This document shows, piece by piece, positions 7,072-15,196 of a stretch of 37,134 bases of DNA. This DNA comes from Chryseobacterium gleum (GTDB lineage Bacteria > Bacteroidota > Bacteroidia > Flavobacteriales_D > Crocinitomicaceae). The stretch's first letter is position 1. Each line of letters starts with the position of its first letter. The position numbers and the translations under genes are program-made. The notes beneath the pieces are model-generated. The model was given only the letters and a program-made list of their open reading frames with translations. It did not search any database and was not told where the DNA came from. The DNA lies in assembly GCA_945860065.1 (NCBI GenBank), contig CAMAPI010000014.1, forward strand, positions 1 through 37,134, given 5' to 3'.

Positions 7072-8635
7072 CCAAGTTAAAAACAACTATATTCTACCGA
7101 TCATTTTATCACTGGTTTTAGCAAGTGGTGTTCTCGGAGGAGTCCTTTTAGAAGGTCCCGATAAAAAGGATTCAGGAGATATACAGAAACTAGAGGACAT
7201 TTTAATGCTACTCGATAATAACTATGTAGATAAAGTAGATAAAGACGCCATTTTTGAAGCGACTATTTCCGACATGCTTCACAAATTAGATCCACACAGC
7301 AATTATATCTCGGCAAAGGACATGAAATCAGTGAACGAGTCCATCGAAGGGAAATTCGGGGGAGTTGGTATTCGATTTTTGCTCTTGCGCGATACAATTT
7401 GTGTGACCAACATTATCGATCAGTCTCCTTCACAACAAGCGGGAATAAAAGCGGGCGATAAAATTGTCAGAGTCAATGGGAAGAAAATCTGTGGCAAGGG
7501 TATCACGAACGAAAAAGTACTAGCTGCCTTGAAAGGAAAACCCGGAACAACAGTCGCGGTTACTTTTCTTCGAGGAAAAAAACAACAAGTCGTCACCTTA
7601 ACTAGGGGCATAATCCCCATTTCATCTATTCCTTGCGCATACATGCTCGACAAGCAAACTGGGTATATTCTGATTAGTGAGTTTTCGCAAGTAACCGCAG
7701 AAGAATTTTACGTCGAAAGCTCGGAATTACTGAATCAAGGGATGACAAAAATGGTCTTGGATTTACGAAACAATCCAGGCGGTGTAATGTCCTCCGCCAT
7801 CGATATAGCAGATGCTTTCTTGGCTAAGAATAACATGATCTTAAAGTCCAAAGGGAAAAACGAAGGCGAACGCACGTATTATTCTACTTCTGGTGGACAT
7901 CTTGAAAAGACGAAATTAGTGGTGCTTATCAATGCCCGTTCCGCTTCAGCAAGTGAGATATTGGCTGGTGCCATTCAGGATAACGACAGAGGAATGATTG
8001 TTGGACGCCGCTCTTATGGAAAAGGCTTGATTCAAAAGGATGAAGTGCTGAGAGACGGAAGCAACCTTCGTTTAACCATTGCGCGCTATTATACGCCCTC
8101 GGGACGCTGCATTCAGCGCTCATACAAAGGCGGGTATGATGATTACATGAGGGACGAAGAACGAATCACACGAAATGAGTATTTTAAACCGGATAGTTCT
8201 GTATTTGTCGACTCGCTGAAGTTCAAAACAAAACATGGAAGAACAGTCTATGGCGGGGGCGGAATTATGCCAGATGTATTCGTGCCAGGAGATACAATCG
8301 GCGCCTCTTTTTACTTGACCGAATTGCAATGGAGTGGGGCAGCAAGGGCCTTTGCGTTTGATTTTATGCAAGAAAATAGATCGAAATGGGCGAATTCACA
8401 GCTTTTCGTGCAATCGTTTGAAATTAGCGATCAATTATTGACGCTCTTCTTGACTTTTGCGCAAAAAGATTTTCGTGTTCAAAAGGACCCTGCAGGATTG
8501 GCTGTGAGTAAAAACCTCATCAAGCGAATGCTAAAAGCCGAAATCGCTAGCCAAAACTGGACAGAAGAAGGATATTACCGAGTGCTCAATCCCTATGATA
8601 AAGAACTGATGAAGGCCGTTTCCTGTTTTAAGTAG
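7064..8635 (+). CDS. Carboxyl-terminal processing protease, S41 family
   Basis: A 523-residue periplasmic serine protease held by an N-terminal signal-anchor (hydrophobic residues about 9-27). After a helical CTP N-domain comes a PDZ domain (GVGIRFLL ... AGIKAGDKIVRVNG, about 95-180), then the S41 core with the catalytic serine in ARSASASEI and the general-base lysine in RSYGKGLIQ. A C-terminal extension of about 170 residues follows the core, common in Bacteroidota members. These proteases trim or degrade periplasmic and outer-membrane proteins. I chose the ATG at 7064; the in-frame codon at 7058 is GTG. The stop is only 5 bases from the end of a possible convergent small gene. Confidence 0.93.
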   Translation: MSDQVKNNYILPIILSLVLASGVLGGVLLEGPDKKDSGDIQKLEDILMLLDNNYVDKVDKDAIFEATISDMLHKLDPHSNYISAKDMKSVNESIEGKFGGVGIRFLLLRDTICVTNIIDQSPSQQAGIKAGDKIVRVNGKKICGKGITNEKVLAALKGKPGTTVAVTFLRGKKQQVVTLTRGIIPISSIPCAYMLDKQTGYILISEFSQVTAEEFYVESSELLNQGMTKMVLDLRNNPGGVMSSAIDIADAFLAKNNMILKSKGKNEGERTYYSTSGGHLEKTKLVVLINARSASASEILAGAIQDNDRGMIVGRRSYGKGLIQKDEVLRDGSNLRLTIARYYTPSGRCIQRSYKGGYDDYMRDEERITRNEYFKPDSSVFVDSLKFKTKHGRTVYGGGGIMPDVFVPGDTIGASFYLTELQWSGAARAFAFDFMQENRSKWANSQLFVQSFEISDQLLTLFLTFAQKDFRVQKDPAGLAVSKNLIKRMLKAEIASQNWTEEGYYRVLNPYDKELMKAVSCFK

Positions 8636-8640
8636 CGCGT

Positions 8641-8754
8641 TTATTTATTTCGCTCGGAAAAAAATAACACGGCAAAAATAGTAACCATTCCTAGAACGGT
8701 TAAAACAGCAACCCAAAAAGTACTTCCTATTGCTAAAGGTAAAAGTGTATTCAT
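8641..8754 (-). CDS. Possible 37-aa single-pass membrane peptide
   Basis: A short frame not counted in normal gene calls: it starts with an ATG (8754-8752) and encodes MNTLLPLAIGSTFWVAVLTV followed by a further hydrophobic run and the charged end SERNK. The product would be one membrane helix with a positively charged C-terminus, typical of bacterial small membrane proteins such as oxidase or transporter accessory peptides. It uses sense codons usual for this genome and ends with TAA. It lies 113 bases downstream of the T9SS cargo gene on the same strand. No clear promoter is visible. It could be chance, given its short length; conservation would decide. Confidence 0.4.
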   Translation of the reverse strand: MNTLLPLAIGSTFWVAVLTVLGMVTIFAVLFFSERNK

Positions 8755-8867
8755 GGCGTTTTTTTGGAAATATACTTTGAATATCAATGCCTTGGCTCAT
8801 GAATGAACATCAAGCGATTAAGAACGAGCAAATCCTCTGTTTTCACGAAGATTACTAATCTAAGAGT

Positions 8868-10088
8868 TTATATTTTGATGATTTTCTGATGAGTGTTGTC
8901 TAAAAACAGGAAATACGTTCCGGGTTTTAAATCAGCAACAGAAAGATGAAGGTCATGGAGTACGGGGATGTCCAAAATCATATTTCCTTTGAAGTCTTTC
9001 AGCTGCAATTTACATTCCAGGTACTCCTTTGGAATGATAAAATATTCATCCACTGGATTTGGACAAATAAGTGCCCATTTTTGCTCTGCTTCATTCAATA
9101 GCGCTTGATTTGAAAAAAACGTGCTGAAATCAAATGAAAACAATTTGGCATCAATGCTGATCACTGATGAAATTTTTTCGGAACTAATAAAGCCTGAGAC
9201 TGAATCACTAAAAGCAATGCCTTCTGTTTGTGAAAGGTTCAGCATATTCCCGATTTCTATTCTCCTTTTATTTCCACTGAACAATTCGGATCCTAAATAA
9301 TCAGAAAATACATATATAAAACTTGTGTAAAAATTCGATCCATTATTCTTGTAGCCTAATGCCAGCACCCTATTTGTTGATGGCTCAATACTTGCGTCTG
9401 TAATAAGCCCATCTACGAACATTGAATCTAAGGGAATAATCGAAATCGTATCGGTCCAATAAGCAGGAAAACGGTAGCGTTTGGTATATAAGTTCCCCCA
9501 GTTTTTGCTAAGTAAAACCAAAGAGTCCTGTTGAAAATAGAATGCTTCTGCATCAAAGGAATGTCCATTTGATGGCAAATTAAAACTGGTTTGATCTGCA
9601 TAGTTAAAAACCCTTTTTTGAGCTTGAACACTCGGGTTTAATCCTGACATTAACGCTTGCTTTGAAATCTGATAGATGCATAAATCCGTTCTGTTTCCGG
9701 CGTTGTTTCCAAAGTCACCCACATAAATATCCGTTGAGCTTTGTGTCATCGCTTCCCAATCAACATTAGATGCGTTTTCCACCAGGATTGTGTCTAAGAC
9801 ATTTCCTAACAGATCTAACTTAAAAATTTCCGGTATTGATCCCCCGTCATTTAGTATCCAGATAAACTCATTCCACACAATCATTCCCGAATTCTCAGCC
9901 AATATAGGCGGGAGATTTTGAATCAATAACGGTGCATAATTACTCGTGTTGTATAGACAAGAGCCATCATTTAATGACGCTTGAGGGTCGTAATTTACTG
10001 CTTGAGGGTCGGTACATCCCAATTGAGCATTCACCTGAAAAATGAACGCGTGAATGAATAAAACACTTAAAATAATTTTTGTTCCCAT
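8868..10088 (-). CDS. Secreted T9SS cargo protein with N-terminal GCTDP motif domain
   Basis: A 406-residue exported protein. A Sec signal peptide (residues 1-21, ending VNAQ) is followed directly by GCTDPQAVNYDP ... NDGSCLY, a short cysteine-pair motif repeated in many surface proteins of Bacteroidota. Residues of about 50-320 form a beta-rich region with segments such as MIVWNEFIWILND, YVGDFGNNAG and FDAEAFYF, which looks like a beta-propeller domain of the phytase/esterase-like kind (inference). The C-terminal 75 residues are a T9SS type A sorting domain (ICPNPVDEYFIIP ... LKPGTYFLFLDN ... KIIKI). The gene overlaps the preceding binding-protein gene by 22 bases. The ligand or enzyme activity is unknown. 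Confidence 0.88.
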   Translation of the reverse strand: MGTKIILSVLFIHAFIFQVNAQLGCTDPQAVNYDPQASLNDGSCLYNTSNYAPLLIQNLPPILAENSGMIVWNEFIWILNDGGSIPEIFKLDLLGNVLDTILVENASNVDWEAMTQSSTDIYVGDFGNNAGNRTDLCIYQISKQALMSGLNPSVQAQKRVFNYADQTSFNLPSNGHSFDAEAFYFQQDSLVLLSKNWGNLYTKRYRFPAYWTDTISIIPLDSMFVDGLITDASIEPSTNRVLALGYKNNGSNFYTSFIYVFSDYLGSELFSGNKRRIEIGNMLNLSQTEGIAFSDSVSGFISSEKISSVISIDAKLFSFDFSTFFSNQALLNEAEQKWALICPNPVDEYFIIPKEYLECKLQLKDFKGNMILDIPVLHDLHLSVADLKPGTYFLFLDNTHQKIIKI

Positions 10089-10921
10089 TGTTCTGATTCC
10101 TCCTCTGAAATCAATTTTAATTCCTTTAGATTTTTAACTACGAACTGAAAAGATGTTTGGTCTAATTTATCCCCATAATTCCAATCCGTTTGATTCAACC
10201 AGGCTTCCACCTGACTTGTTGGAAGGGCATATCTCCAGGCAAATTGTTCGATGGCATTTGGCGCATTTTTCAACTTGAATGCTTCCTGTTGAATGATTTG
10301 AATGATTTGATTTAACAAGGCTGCGTTTTCCAAAAGAAGTTCTGATTTTACCGCAATCACGAAACAGGGCCATGGGGTATATACTTCATCCAACAAGGTG
10401 CATTTACCTTGTTCTACAAATGGTGAGGTCGTGTATTTTTCCCATAAAAACGCTTGGGCCTCCCCGTGATTCAATGCCCAAATCCCTCCATAAACATCTC
10501 CAACAACAGTAAATTTCAAGGTGGATAAATCCCAGTTTTCTTTTTGCGCCTTCACATAAGACATTAAATGGGAGCCAGAGCCCTCTCTTGAAATGGCGAA
10601 TGTTCCATGCTCCAAGGACGCTACATCAGGAATGGAATGGTCATTTGGCGCATGAATCCCCCAACATAATGGACTTTTCACATAAACATTTAGGATTTTA
10701 GCATCCAGTCCTTGTAAAATAGCGCGGGTTATTCCCTCCGTCAATAGAACAGCAATGTCAATTGATCCCGCCTGTAGTCCTTTGATCATTTGGCCTGTTC
10801 CACCAGTCATGTCCGACCAATGTAGCTCAACTCCAATCGCTTGAAAAGCCCCTGCCTCAATGGCGTTTCGCCAAGGAAGATTAAAGTGTTCCGGGACGCC
10901 TCCTATTTTAAATCGCTTCAT
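10067..10921 (-). CDS. Ca3427-like cytosolic periplasmic-binding-fold protein
   Basis: A protein of 284 residues with the type 2 periplasmic-binding fold but no signal peptide or lipobox, so it should be cytoplasmic. The opening KRFKIGGVPEHFNLPW, the TGGTGQMIKGLQAGSIDIAV segment and the SREGSGSHLMSYVKA loop match what I know of the Ca3427 family, first described from Candida albicans and shared by fungi and bacteria; the fold resembles the thiamine-pyrimidine THI5/NMT1 group. The bound ligand is unknown. ATG at 10921 is preferred (14-base overlap with the ABC gene); ATG at 10930 is also in frame. Lying between an ABC exporter and a T9SS cargo gene with overlaps on both sides is curious, since it lacks its own import permease. 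Confidence 0.82.
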   Translation of the reverse strand: MKRFKIGGVPEHFNLPWRNAIEAGAFQAIGVELHWSDMTGGTGQMIKGLQAGSIDIAVLLTEGITRAILQGLDAKILNVYVKSPLCWGIHAPNDHSIPDVASLEHGTFAISREGSGSHLMSYVKAQKENWDLSTLKFTVVGDVYGGIWALNHGEAQAFLWEKYTTSPFVEQGKCTLLDEVYTPWPCFVIAVKSELLLENAALLNQIIQIIQQEAFKLKNAPNAIEQFAWRYALPTSQVEAWLNQTDWNYGDKLDQTSFQFVVKNLKELKLISEEESEQWEQKLF

Positions 10922-12695
10922 GTTCTTCATTCTGAATAAAAAATTGCATGTCGTACAATCGCTTATAATAACCGTTTTCCATTTGCAATAATTCTTGATG
11001 GCTACCTATTTCAACCAATTCGCCTTTCTCCATCACCACGATTCGATCAGCTTTTTGAATGGTTGATAAACGATGGGCAATCACAATAGCGGTTCTTCCC
11101 TTCGTGATCTGCGCCGTGGCCCGTTGAATCAATTGCTCGCTGTCACTGTCCACGCTTGATGTTGCTTCGTCAAGAATTAATATTTGTGGAGCATAAATAT
11201 ACGCACGAATGAATGCGATAAGTTGGCGTTGTCCAACGGAAAGCATCCCTCCTCTTTCGCCTATTTCATGCTGATAATTTTCTGGTAAATTCATGATAAA
11301 TTCATGAGCGCCTACAGCCTTCGCGGCGGAAACAACATCGTCCTTCGTAAACTGTGTGTCTCCAAGGGTGATGTTCGTGAATATAGTGCCCGAAAAAAGA
11401 AAAACATCTTGTAAAACAATGGCGATGCTCTTCCTTAGTTCCGATAATTTTATCTCTTGAATCGGCACATTTCCAATGCGAATGACCCCTGAATCGTGTT
11501 CATAAAATCGACCTAATAGATTTACGATGGATGTTTTTCCTGCTCCTGTTGCACCAACAAACGCGACTGTTTCACCATGATTTATTGTCAAATTCACGTT
11601 CTTTAAAACCAGGCTATTCTTTACGTAAGAAAAGGAGACGTTTTCAAAATGTACCGATTGTGCAAAATCCACATCGGTAATGGATCCGCTTTCCTGTAAA
11701 TCTGCTTGTTCGTCAAGTACATCAAAAACTCTTTCGGCTCGAACTGTTCCGCGTTGAAGAATATTGAATTTATCCGCAAGTTGTCTAATCGGGCGATACA
11801 ACTGATTGATCCACAAAGTGAAGGCAAACACCTCACCATACATGGAGCGGATTTCAGCAGCAGATTTACCAGAAACGTGAAGCGCGCCCCAGACTAACAA
11901 AAACGCGATGGACAGAGAGCTCAATATTTCTACAATTGGGAAGAAGATGGAGTTTGCCCATACCGCCTGAATGTGTGCTTGTTTGTGTCCCTCATTAATT
12001 TTTTCAAAGCGCTTGTATTCTTCCCTTTCCCGGTTGAACAATTGAACAACACTCATCCCGCTCAATCGCTCTTGAACGAAGGTGTTTAACCGAGTAACGG
12101 CTACTCGTTCTTTTTGAAAAGAATCCTTCATTGATTTCGCGAAAATTCTTGTTGCCAGGAGTAAAAATGGAATGGGAACGAGCGTCATCCATGCTAATTC
12201 CCAATTATTCATAAACATCAGGAATAAAATAAACACCAAGGAAAACAAATCCGAAAGAATCTCCATGATTCCAGATGAAAAAACTTCCGTTATAGCCTCC
12301 ATGTCAGAAACAACACGGGTGACCATTGCCCCAACTGGGTTTTTATCAAAATAGGACATCCGTAAGCGGAGGAAATGCTGAATGATTTGCTTCCTTAAAT
12401 CACGGATAACTGATTGAGCCAGTAAATTAGAAAAATAAGAAGAAATCAATTGTAGAAATCCTTCCACCATCATTACGCCTAATAACAACATGGACCACCA
12501 CAATAACATCGTTGGGTTTTGTGATTGGACGATGTATTTATCTACCATCCTCCCTATTAACAAAGGACGCAATGGTCCTGGGATTGACAGTAAAATAACT
12601 GATATGATGGCTATCGACAAATACTTGCGGTAAGGTTTCGCAAAGAACAATAAGCGTTTGAACAGCTTTTTTTTCTGGGGGTTATTTGACTTCAT
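10908..12695 (-). CDS. ABC exporter, fused membrane and ATPase domains (MsbA/multidrug type)
   Basis: A 595-residue half-transporter that works as a homo- or heterodimer in the inner membrane. Six membrane helices occupy about residues 25-330. The ATPase domain follows: Walker A GATGAGKTS (381-389), signature LSVGQRQ (485-491, with Val in place of the usual Gly at position three), Walker B ILILDEATS with E510, and the H-loop IAHRLS (H541). Substrates of this group are lipids, lipopolysaccharide precursors or drugs; the sequence does not decide. It is the first gene of an overlapping three-gene set and has a promoter-like TAATTTTG 10 bases upstream of the ATG, divergent from prs. Confidence 0.92.
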   Translation of the reverse strand: MKSNNPQKKKLFKRLLFFAKPYRKYLSIAIISVILLSIPGPLRPLLIGRMVDKYIVQSQNPTMLLWWSMLLLGVMMVEGFLQLISSYFSNLLAQSVIRDLRKQIIQHFLRLRMSYFDKNPVGAMVTRVVSDMEAITEVFSSGIMEILSDLFSLVFILFLMFMNNWELAWMTLVPIPFLLLATRIFAKSMKDSFQKERVAVTRLNTFVQERLSGMSVVQLFNREREEYKRFEKINEGHKQAHIQAVWANSIFFPIVEILSSLSIAFLLVWGALHVSGKSAAEIRSMYGEVFAFTLWINQLYRPIRQLADKFNILQRGTVRAERVFDVLDEQADLQESGSITDVDFAQSVHFENVSFSYVKNSLVLKNVNLTINHGETVAFVGATGAGKTSIVNLLGRFYEHDSGVIRIGNVPIQEIKLSELRKSIAIVLQDVFLFSGTIFTNITLGDTQFTKDDVVSAAKAVGAHEFIMNLPENYQHEIGERGGMLSVGQRQLIAFIRAYIYAPQILILDEATSSVDSDSEQLIQRATAQITKGRTAIVIAHRLSTIQKADRIVVMEKGELVEIGSHQELLQMENGYYKRLYDMQFFIQNEEHEAI

Positions 12696-12705
12696 GCTAC
12701 GTCCA

Positions 12706-12713
12706 CAAAATTA
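12706..12713 (-). promoter_or_regulatory. -7 promoter element of the ABC exporter gene
   Basis: On the minus strand this reads TAATTTTG, a match to TAnnTTTG, with 10 nt to the ATG. No convincing TTTG lies at -33 distance. It would drive the exporter, the Ca3427-like protein and the T9SS cargo. Confidence 0.5.
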
Positions 12714-12734
12714 ACGCAATTCAGCAACAATTTC

Positions 12735-12748
12735 GTGGTATTTACCAC
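12735..12748. promoter_or_regulatory. Perfect inverted repeat between divergent promoters (operator candidate)
   Basis: GTGGTA-TT-TACCAC is a 6-bp perfect inverted repeat with a 2-nt centre. It sits midway between the minus-strand promoter of the ABC exporter (12706-12713) and the plus-strand promoter of prs (12775-12805), the usual position for a dimeric regulator. No regulator gene is adjacent; a chance palindrome is possible. Confidence 0.3.
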
Positions 12749-12774
12749 ACCTTGTGCACACATGCGGGCCTAAT

Positions 12775-12805
12775 TTTGTAGAAAGTTTTATTTTCTCTAC
12801 CTTTG
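12775..12805 (+). promoter_or_regulatory. Full Bacteroidota promoter of prs
   Basis: TTTG at 12775-12778, a 19-nt gap, and TACCTTTG at 12798-12805: both elements and the spacing match the consensus. Transcription should begin near 12810, which rules out upstream starts for prs and leaves a leader of about 15-20 nt before the GTG at 12826. Confidence 0.8.
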
Positions 12806-12825
12806 CGTTCAATTTTTCGAAAGAC

Positions 12826-13755
12826 GTGGGAGTAAAAATATTTGCAGGTAGAGCATCAGAGGTCCTTGCTACGAAAGTAGCGGAAAGTTTCGGCGTGAAA
12901 CTTGGGGACGTGAAAGTAAGTGTTTTCAGTGATGGAGAATTTCAACCGTCATTTGAAGAAACTGTTCGTGGACAAGACGTTTTTATTGTACAGTCTACAA
13001 TGCCTCCAACTGAAAATTTATTCGAATTGTTGTTGTTGATAGATGCTGCACGTCGCGCTTCTGCCAGAAAAATTATCGCAGTAATTCCGTATTTTGGATT
13101 CGCTCGTCAAGACAGAAAAGACCAGCCGCGTGTTGCTATTGGAGCAAAACTAGTTGCTAACATGTTGATGGCAGCAGGTGTTGATCGAGTAATTACCATG
13201 GATTTACACGCAGATCAAATTCAAGGGTTTTTTGAAGTCCCTGTGGATCATTTATATGCCTCCACCTTGTTTTTTGGAGAAATAGAAAAGCTTGACACAT
13301 CCAATTTAGTTGTGGCTGCGCCGGATGCCGGTGGGGCAAAGCGGGCTAATTCGTATGCGAAAAAGTTAAACTGTGGTCTCGCGCTTTGTCACAAACACCG
13401 CAAAAGACCGAATGAAATTGCAGAAATGACCGTTATCGGTGACGTTAATGGCAAAGATGTGATTATCATTGATGACATGTGTGACACCGCAGGTACATTA
13501 ACTACGGCTGCAGACTTATTGATTGAAAAAGGCGCTAAAAGTGTTCGCGCATTTTGTACACACGCCGTATTGAGTGGTCCTGCATATGAACGCATTGCAA
13601 GCTCTCAATTAACCGAACTGATTGTAACAGACACGATTCCTATGTCACAGAAAAGTGACAAAATTCGCGTGATTACTGTCTCTGAATTGTTTGGGGACGT
13701 TATTAAACGTCTGATAAACAACGAGTCAATTAGTTCTCATTTTGTAATCTCTTAA
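12826..13755 (+). CDS. prs: Ribose-phosphate pyrophosphokinase
   Basis: This cytosolic enzyme transfers diphosphate from ATP to ribose 5-phosphate, giving PRPP for nucleotide, histidine and NAD synthesis. The 309 residues agree with class I Prs. Visible are the N-terminal KIFAGRASE, the flexible-loop and ATP region FARQDRKDQPR (about 95-105), DLHADQIQGFF (about 127-137) and the PRPP loop VIIIDDMCDTAGTL (about 214-227). I take GTG at 12826 as start: it follows the promoter and gives the family length, whereas an upstream GTG at 12754 lies before the promoter. The gene is followed after 11 bases by rplY, a pairing common in bacteria. Confidence 0.95.
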   Translation: MGVKIFAGRASEVLATKVAESFGVKLGDVKVSVFSDGEFQPSFEETVRGQDVFIVQSTMPPTENLFELLLLIDAARRASARKIIAVIPYFGFARQDRKDQPRVAIGAKLVANMLMAAGVDRVITMDLHADQIQGFFEVPVDHLYASTLFFGEIEKLDTSNLVVAAPDAGGAKRANSYAKKLNCGLALCHKHRKRPNEIAEMTVIGDVNGKDVIIIDDMCDTAGTLTTAADLLIEKGAKSVRAFCTHAVLSGPAYERIASSQLTELIVTDTIPMSQKSDKIRVITVSELFGDVIKRLINNESISSHFVIS

Positions 13756-13766
13756 TTAATATATAC

Positions 13767-14351
13767 ATGAAAACAGCACATTTGAGCGGTTCGCTTAGAA
13801 CGAACGTAGGGAAAAAGGATGCTGCCAGCCTAAGAAATGCTGGTCAAGTTCCTTGTGTGCTTTACGGCCAAGGTGAGCAAACTCACTTCTCAGTAAAGCG
13901 AACTGAAATGGACAAAATTGTTTATTCACCAGAAGTTTTCCAAGTAGCATTGGACATCGACGGGAAAAAAGCAATGGGAATCATTCGTGAGTTACAACAA
14001 CATCCAACGAAAGACACCATTCAACACGTTGACTTTTTGGAGTTGAGTGACACGAAAACTGTTCGTGTTAAACTTCCAGTAAGGTTAACAGGGTCTTCTC
14101 GCGGTGTAATGGCCGGTGGTAAATTAATGACCGTCTTCCGTGTATTGCAATGCGTTGGCTTAGCAAAAGACCTTCCAGATGCAATTACATTAGATATTTC
14201 TACATTGCGTATTGGTGATTCTATCCGCGTAAACAGCATTGAAATTCCAGGTGTTACTTTATTAGATCCTGCGAGTGCCGTTGTTGTTTCCGTTAAAATG
14301 GCTCGTGGTGCTGTTAAAGGCGCTGACGCTACAGACGAAGAAGAAGCATAA
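13767..14351 (+). CDS. rplY: 50S ribosomal protein L25 (CTC/TL5 form)
   Basis: Binds 5S rRNA in the large ribosomal subunit. The 194 residues include the L25 domain (about 1-92, with VGKKDAASLRNAGQVPCVLYG as the usual start) and the additional TL5-type beta domain (about 93-180), as in the general stress protein CTC of other bacteria. The tail is acidic (DATDEEEA). It is co-transcribed with prs, 11 bases upstream, and is followed by two hairpins, the second a terminator. Confidence 0.95.
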   Translation: MKTAHLSGSLRTNVGKKDAASLRNAGQVPCVLYGQGEQTHFSVKRTEMDKIVYSPEVFQVALDIDGKKAMGIIRELQQHPTKDTIQHVDFLELSDTKTVRVKLPVRLTGSSRGVMAGGKLMTVFRVLQCVGLAKDLPDAITLDISTLRIGDSIRVNSIEIPGVTLLDPASAVVVSVKMARGAVKGADATDEEEA

Positions 14352-14357
14352 TAACAT

Positions 14358-14411
14358 TGTTGATTGCTTAATCAACACATGCCCAAACCGCCCTAGTGGC
14401 GGTTTTTTTTT
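14358..14411 (+). terminator. Tandem hairpins ending prs-rplY; second is an intrinsic terminator
   Basis: A perfect hairpin TGTTGATT-GCTT-AATCAACA at 14358-14377 has no T tract. Eight bases later AAACCGCC-CTAGT-GGCGGTTT (14385-14405) runs into nine T residues and is the real terminator. The first hairpin may block 3' exonucleases. Confidence 0.85.
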
Positions 14412-14482
14412 GCCCTATTTATAAGATAATCTTGGACATCTTTTTCGAATTGATAATTGTTCCTTAATTTCGTTCCATCCAT

Positions 14483-15196
14483 ATGGCTGCTAAATCAATA
14501 GTTATTATTCCAACGTACAACGAACTCGACAATGTCGGGCCAATGGCAAACGCTATTATGGAGTTAAAAAGTACATTTGACATCTTGTTCATAGATGATC
14601 AATCACCAGATGGGACAGCTGCTGTTATTGAGCAATTGAAATCCCAACATCCTGAGCGCATACATTTAGAAAAAAGAAGTGGAAAACTAGGTCTTGGAAC
14701 CGCGTATATACATGGGTTTAAATGGGCGTTAGCACACGACTATGAGTATATTTTTGAGATGGACTGTGATTTTTCGCATAATCCAAAAGATCTTGAGCGC
14801 CTGTTGGCTACTTGCGAATCCGGAGTTGATGTCGTTATAGGATCGAGGTACTGTCGAGGGGGACGCGTGAAAAATTGGCCCATGAAACGCATTTTAATGA
14901 GTTATTTTGCCAGTGTTTACGTGCGTTTGATTTTATGGATTGGCATCAAGGACACGACGGCAGGGTTCAAGTGTTATCGCGCAGAAGTATTAAAGACGAT
15001 CAAACTGGACGAGGTAATCTTTAAGGGGTATGCCTTTCAAATATGCATGAAATTTGCCGCGTTAAAACATGGATTTATTGTGAAAGAAATCCCCATTACA
15101 TTTATAGATCGAATTTTGGGAGAATCAAAAATGTCGACAGGAATATTCAAAGAGGCATTCCTTGGCGTGTGGAAAATGAGAAAGATGGACTTATGA
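14483..15196 (+). CDS. Polyprenol monophosphomannose synthase-like glycosyltransferase (GT2)
   Basis: A 237-residue GT-A fold transferase of the dolichol-phosphate mannosyltransferase type. It begins IVIIPTYNELDN, shows the first aspartate pair IDDQSPDGTA (about 37-46), the DxD-like MDCDFSHNP (about 93-101) and the typical ending VIFKGYAFQ ... EIPITFIDRILGESKMS. Such enzymes load a sugar from GDP-mannose (or a related nucleotide sugar) on undecaprenyl phosphate; sugar and acceptor are inferred. No membrane segment, so it acts at the inner face of the membrane. Its stop overlaps the start of the dihydroorotase gene (ATGA). Confidence 0.9.
   Translation: MAAKSIVIIPTYNELDNVGPMANAIMELKSTFDILFIDDQSPDGTAAVIEQLKSQHPERIHLEKRSGKLGLGTAYIHGFKWALAHDYEYIFEMDCDFSHNPKDLERLLATCESGVDVVIGSRYCRGGRVKNWPMKRILMSYFASVYVRLILWIGIKDTTAGFKCYRAEVLKTIKLDEVIFKGYAFQICMKFAALKHGFIVKEIPITFIDRILGESKMSTGIFKEAFLGVWKMRKMDL

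Noticed and set aside
10908-12695. ABC exporter plus binding protein as an import system
   Set aside because: The transporter has the fused exporter architecture and the binding protein has no export signal, so a classical importer is not possible.
12754-12825. Longer N-terminus for prs from GTG 12754
   Set aside because: It would begin upstream of the full promoter at 12775-12805 and add residues not found in the family.
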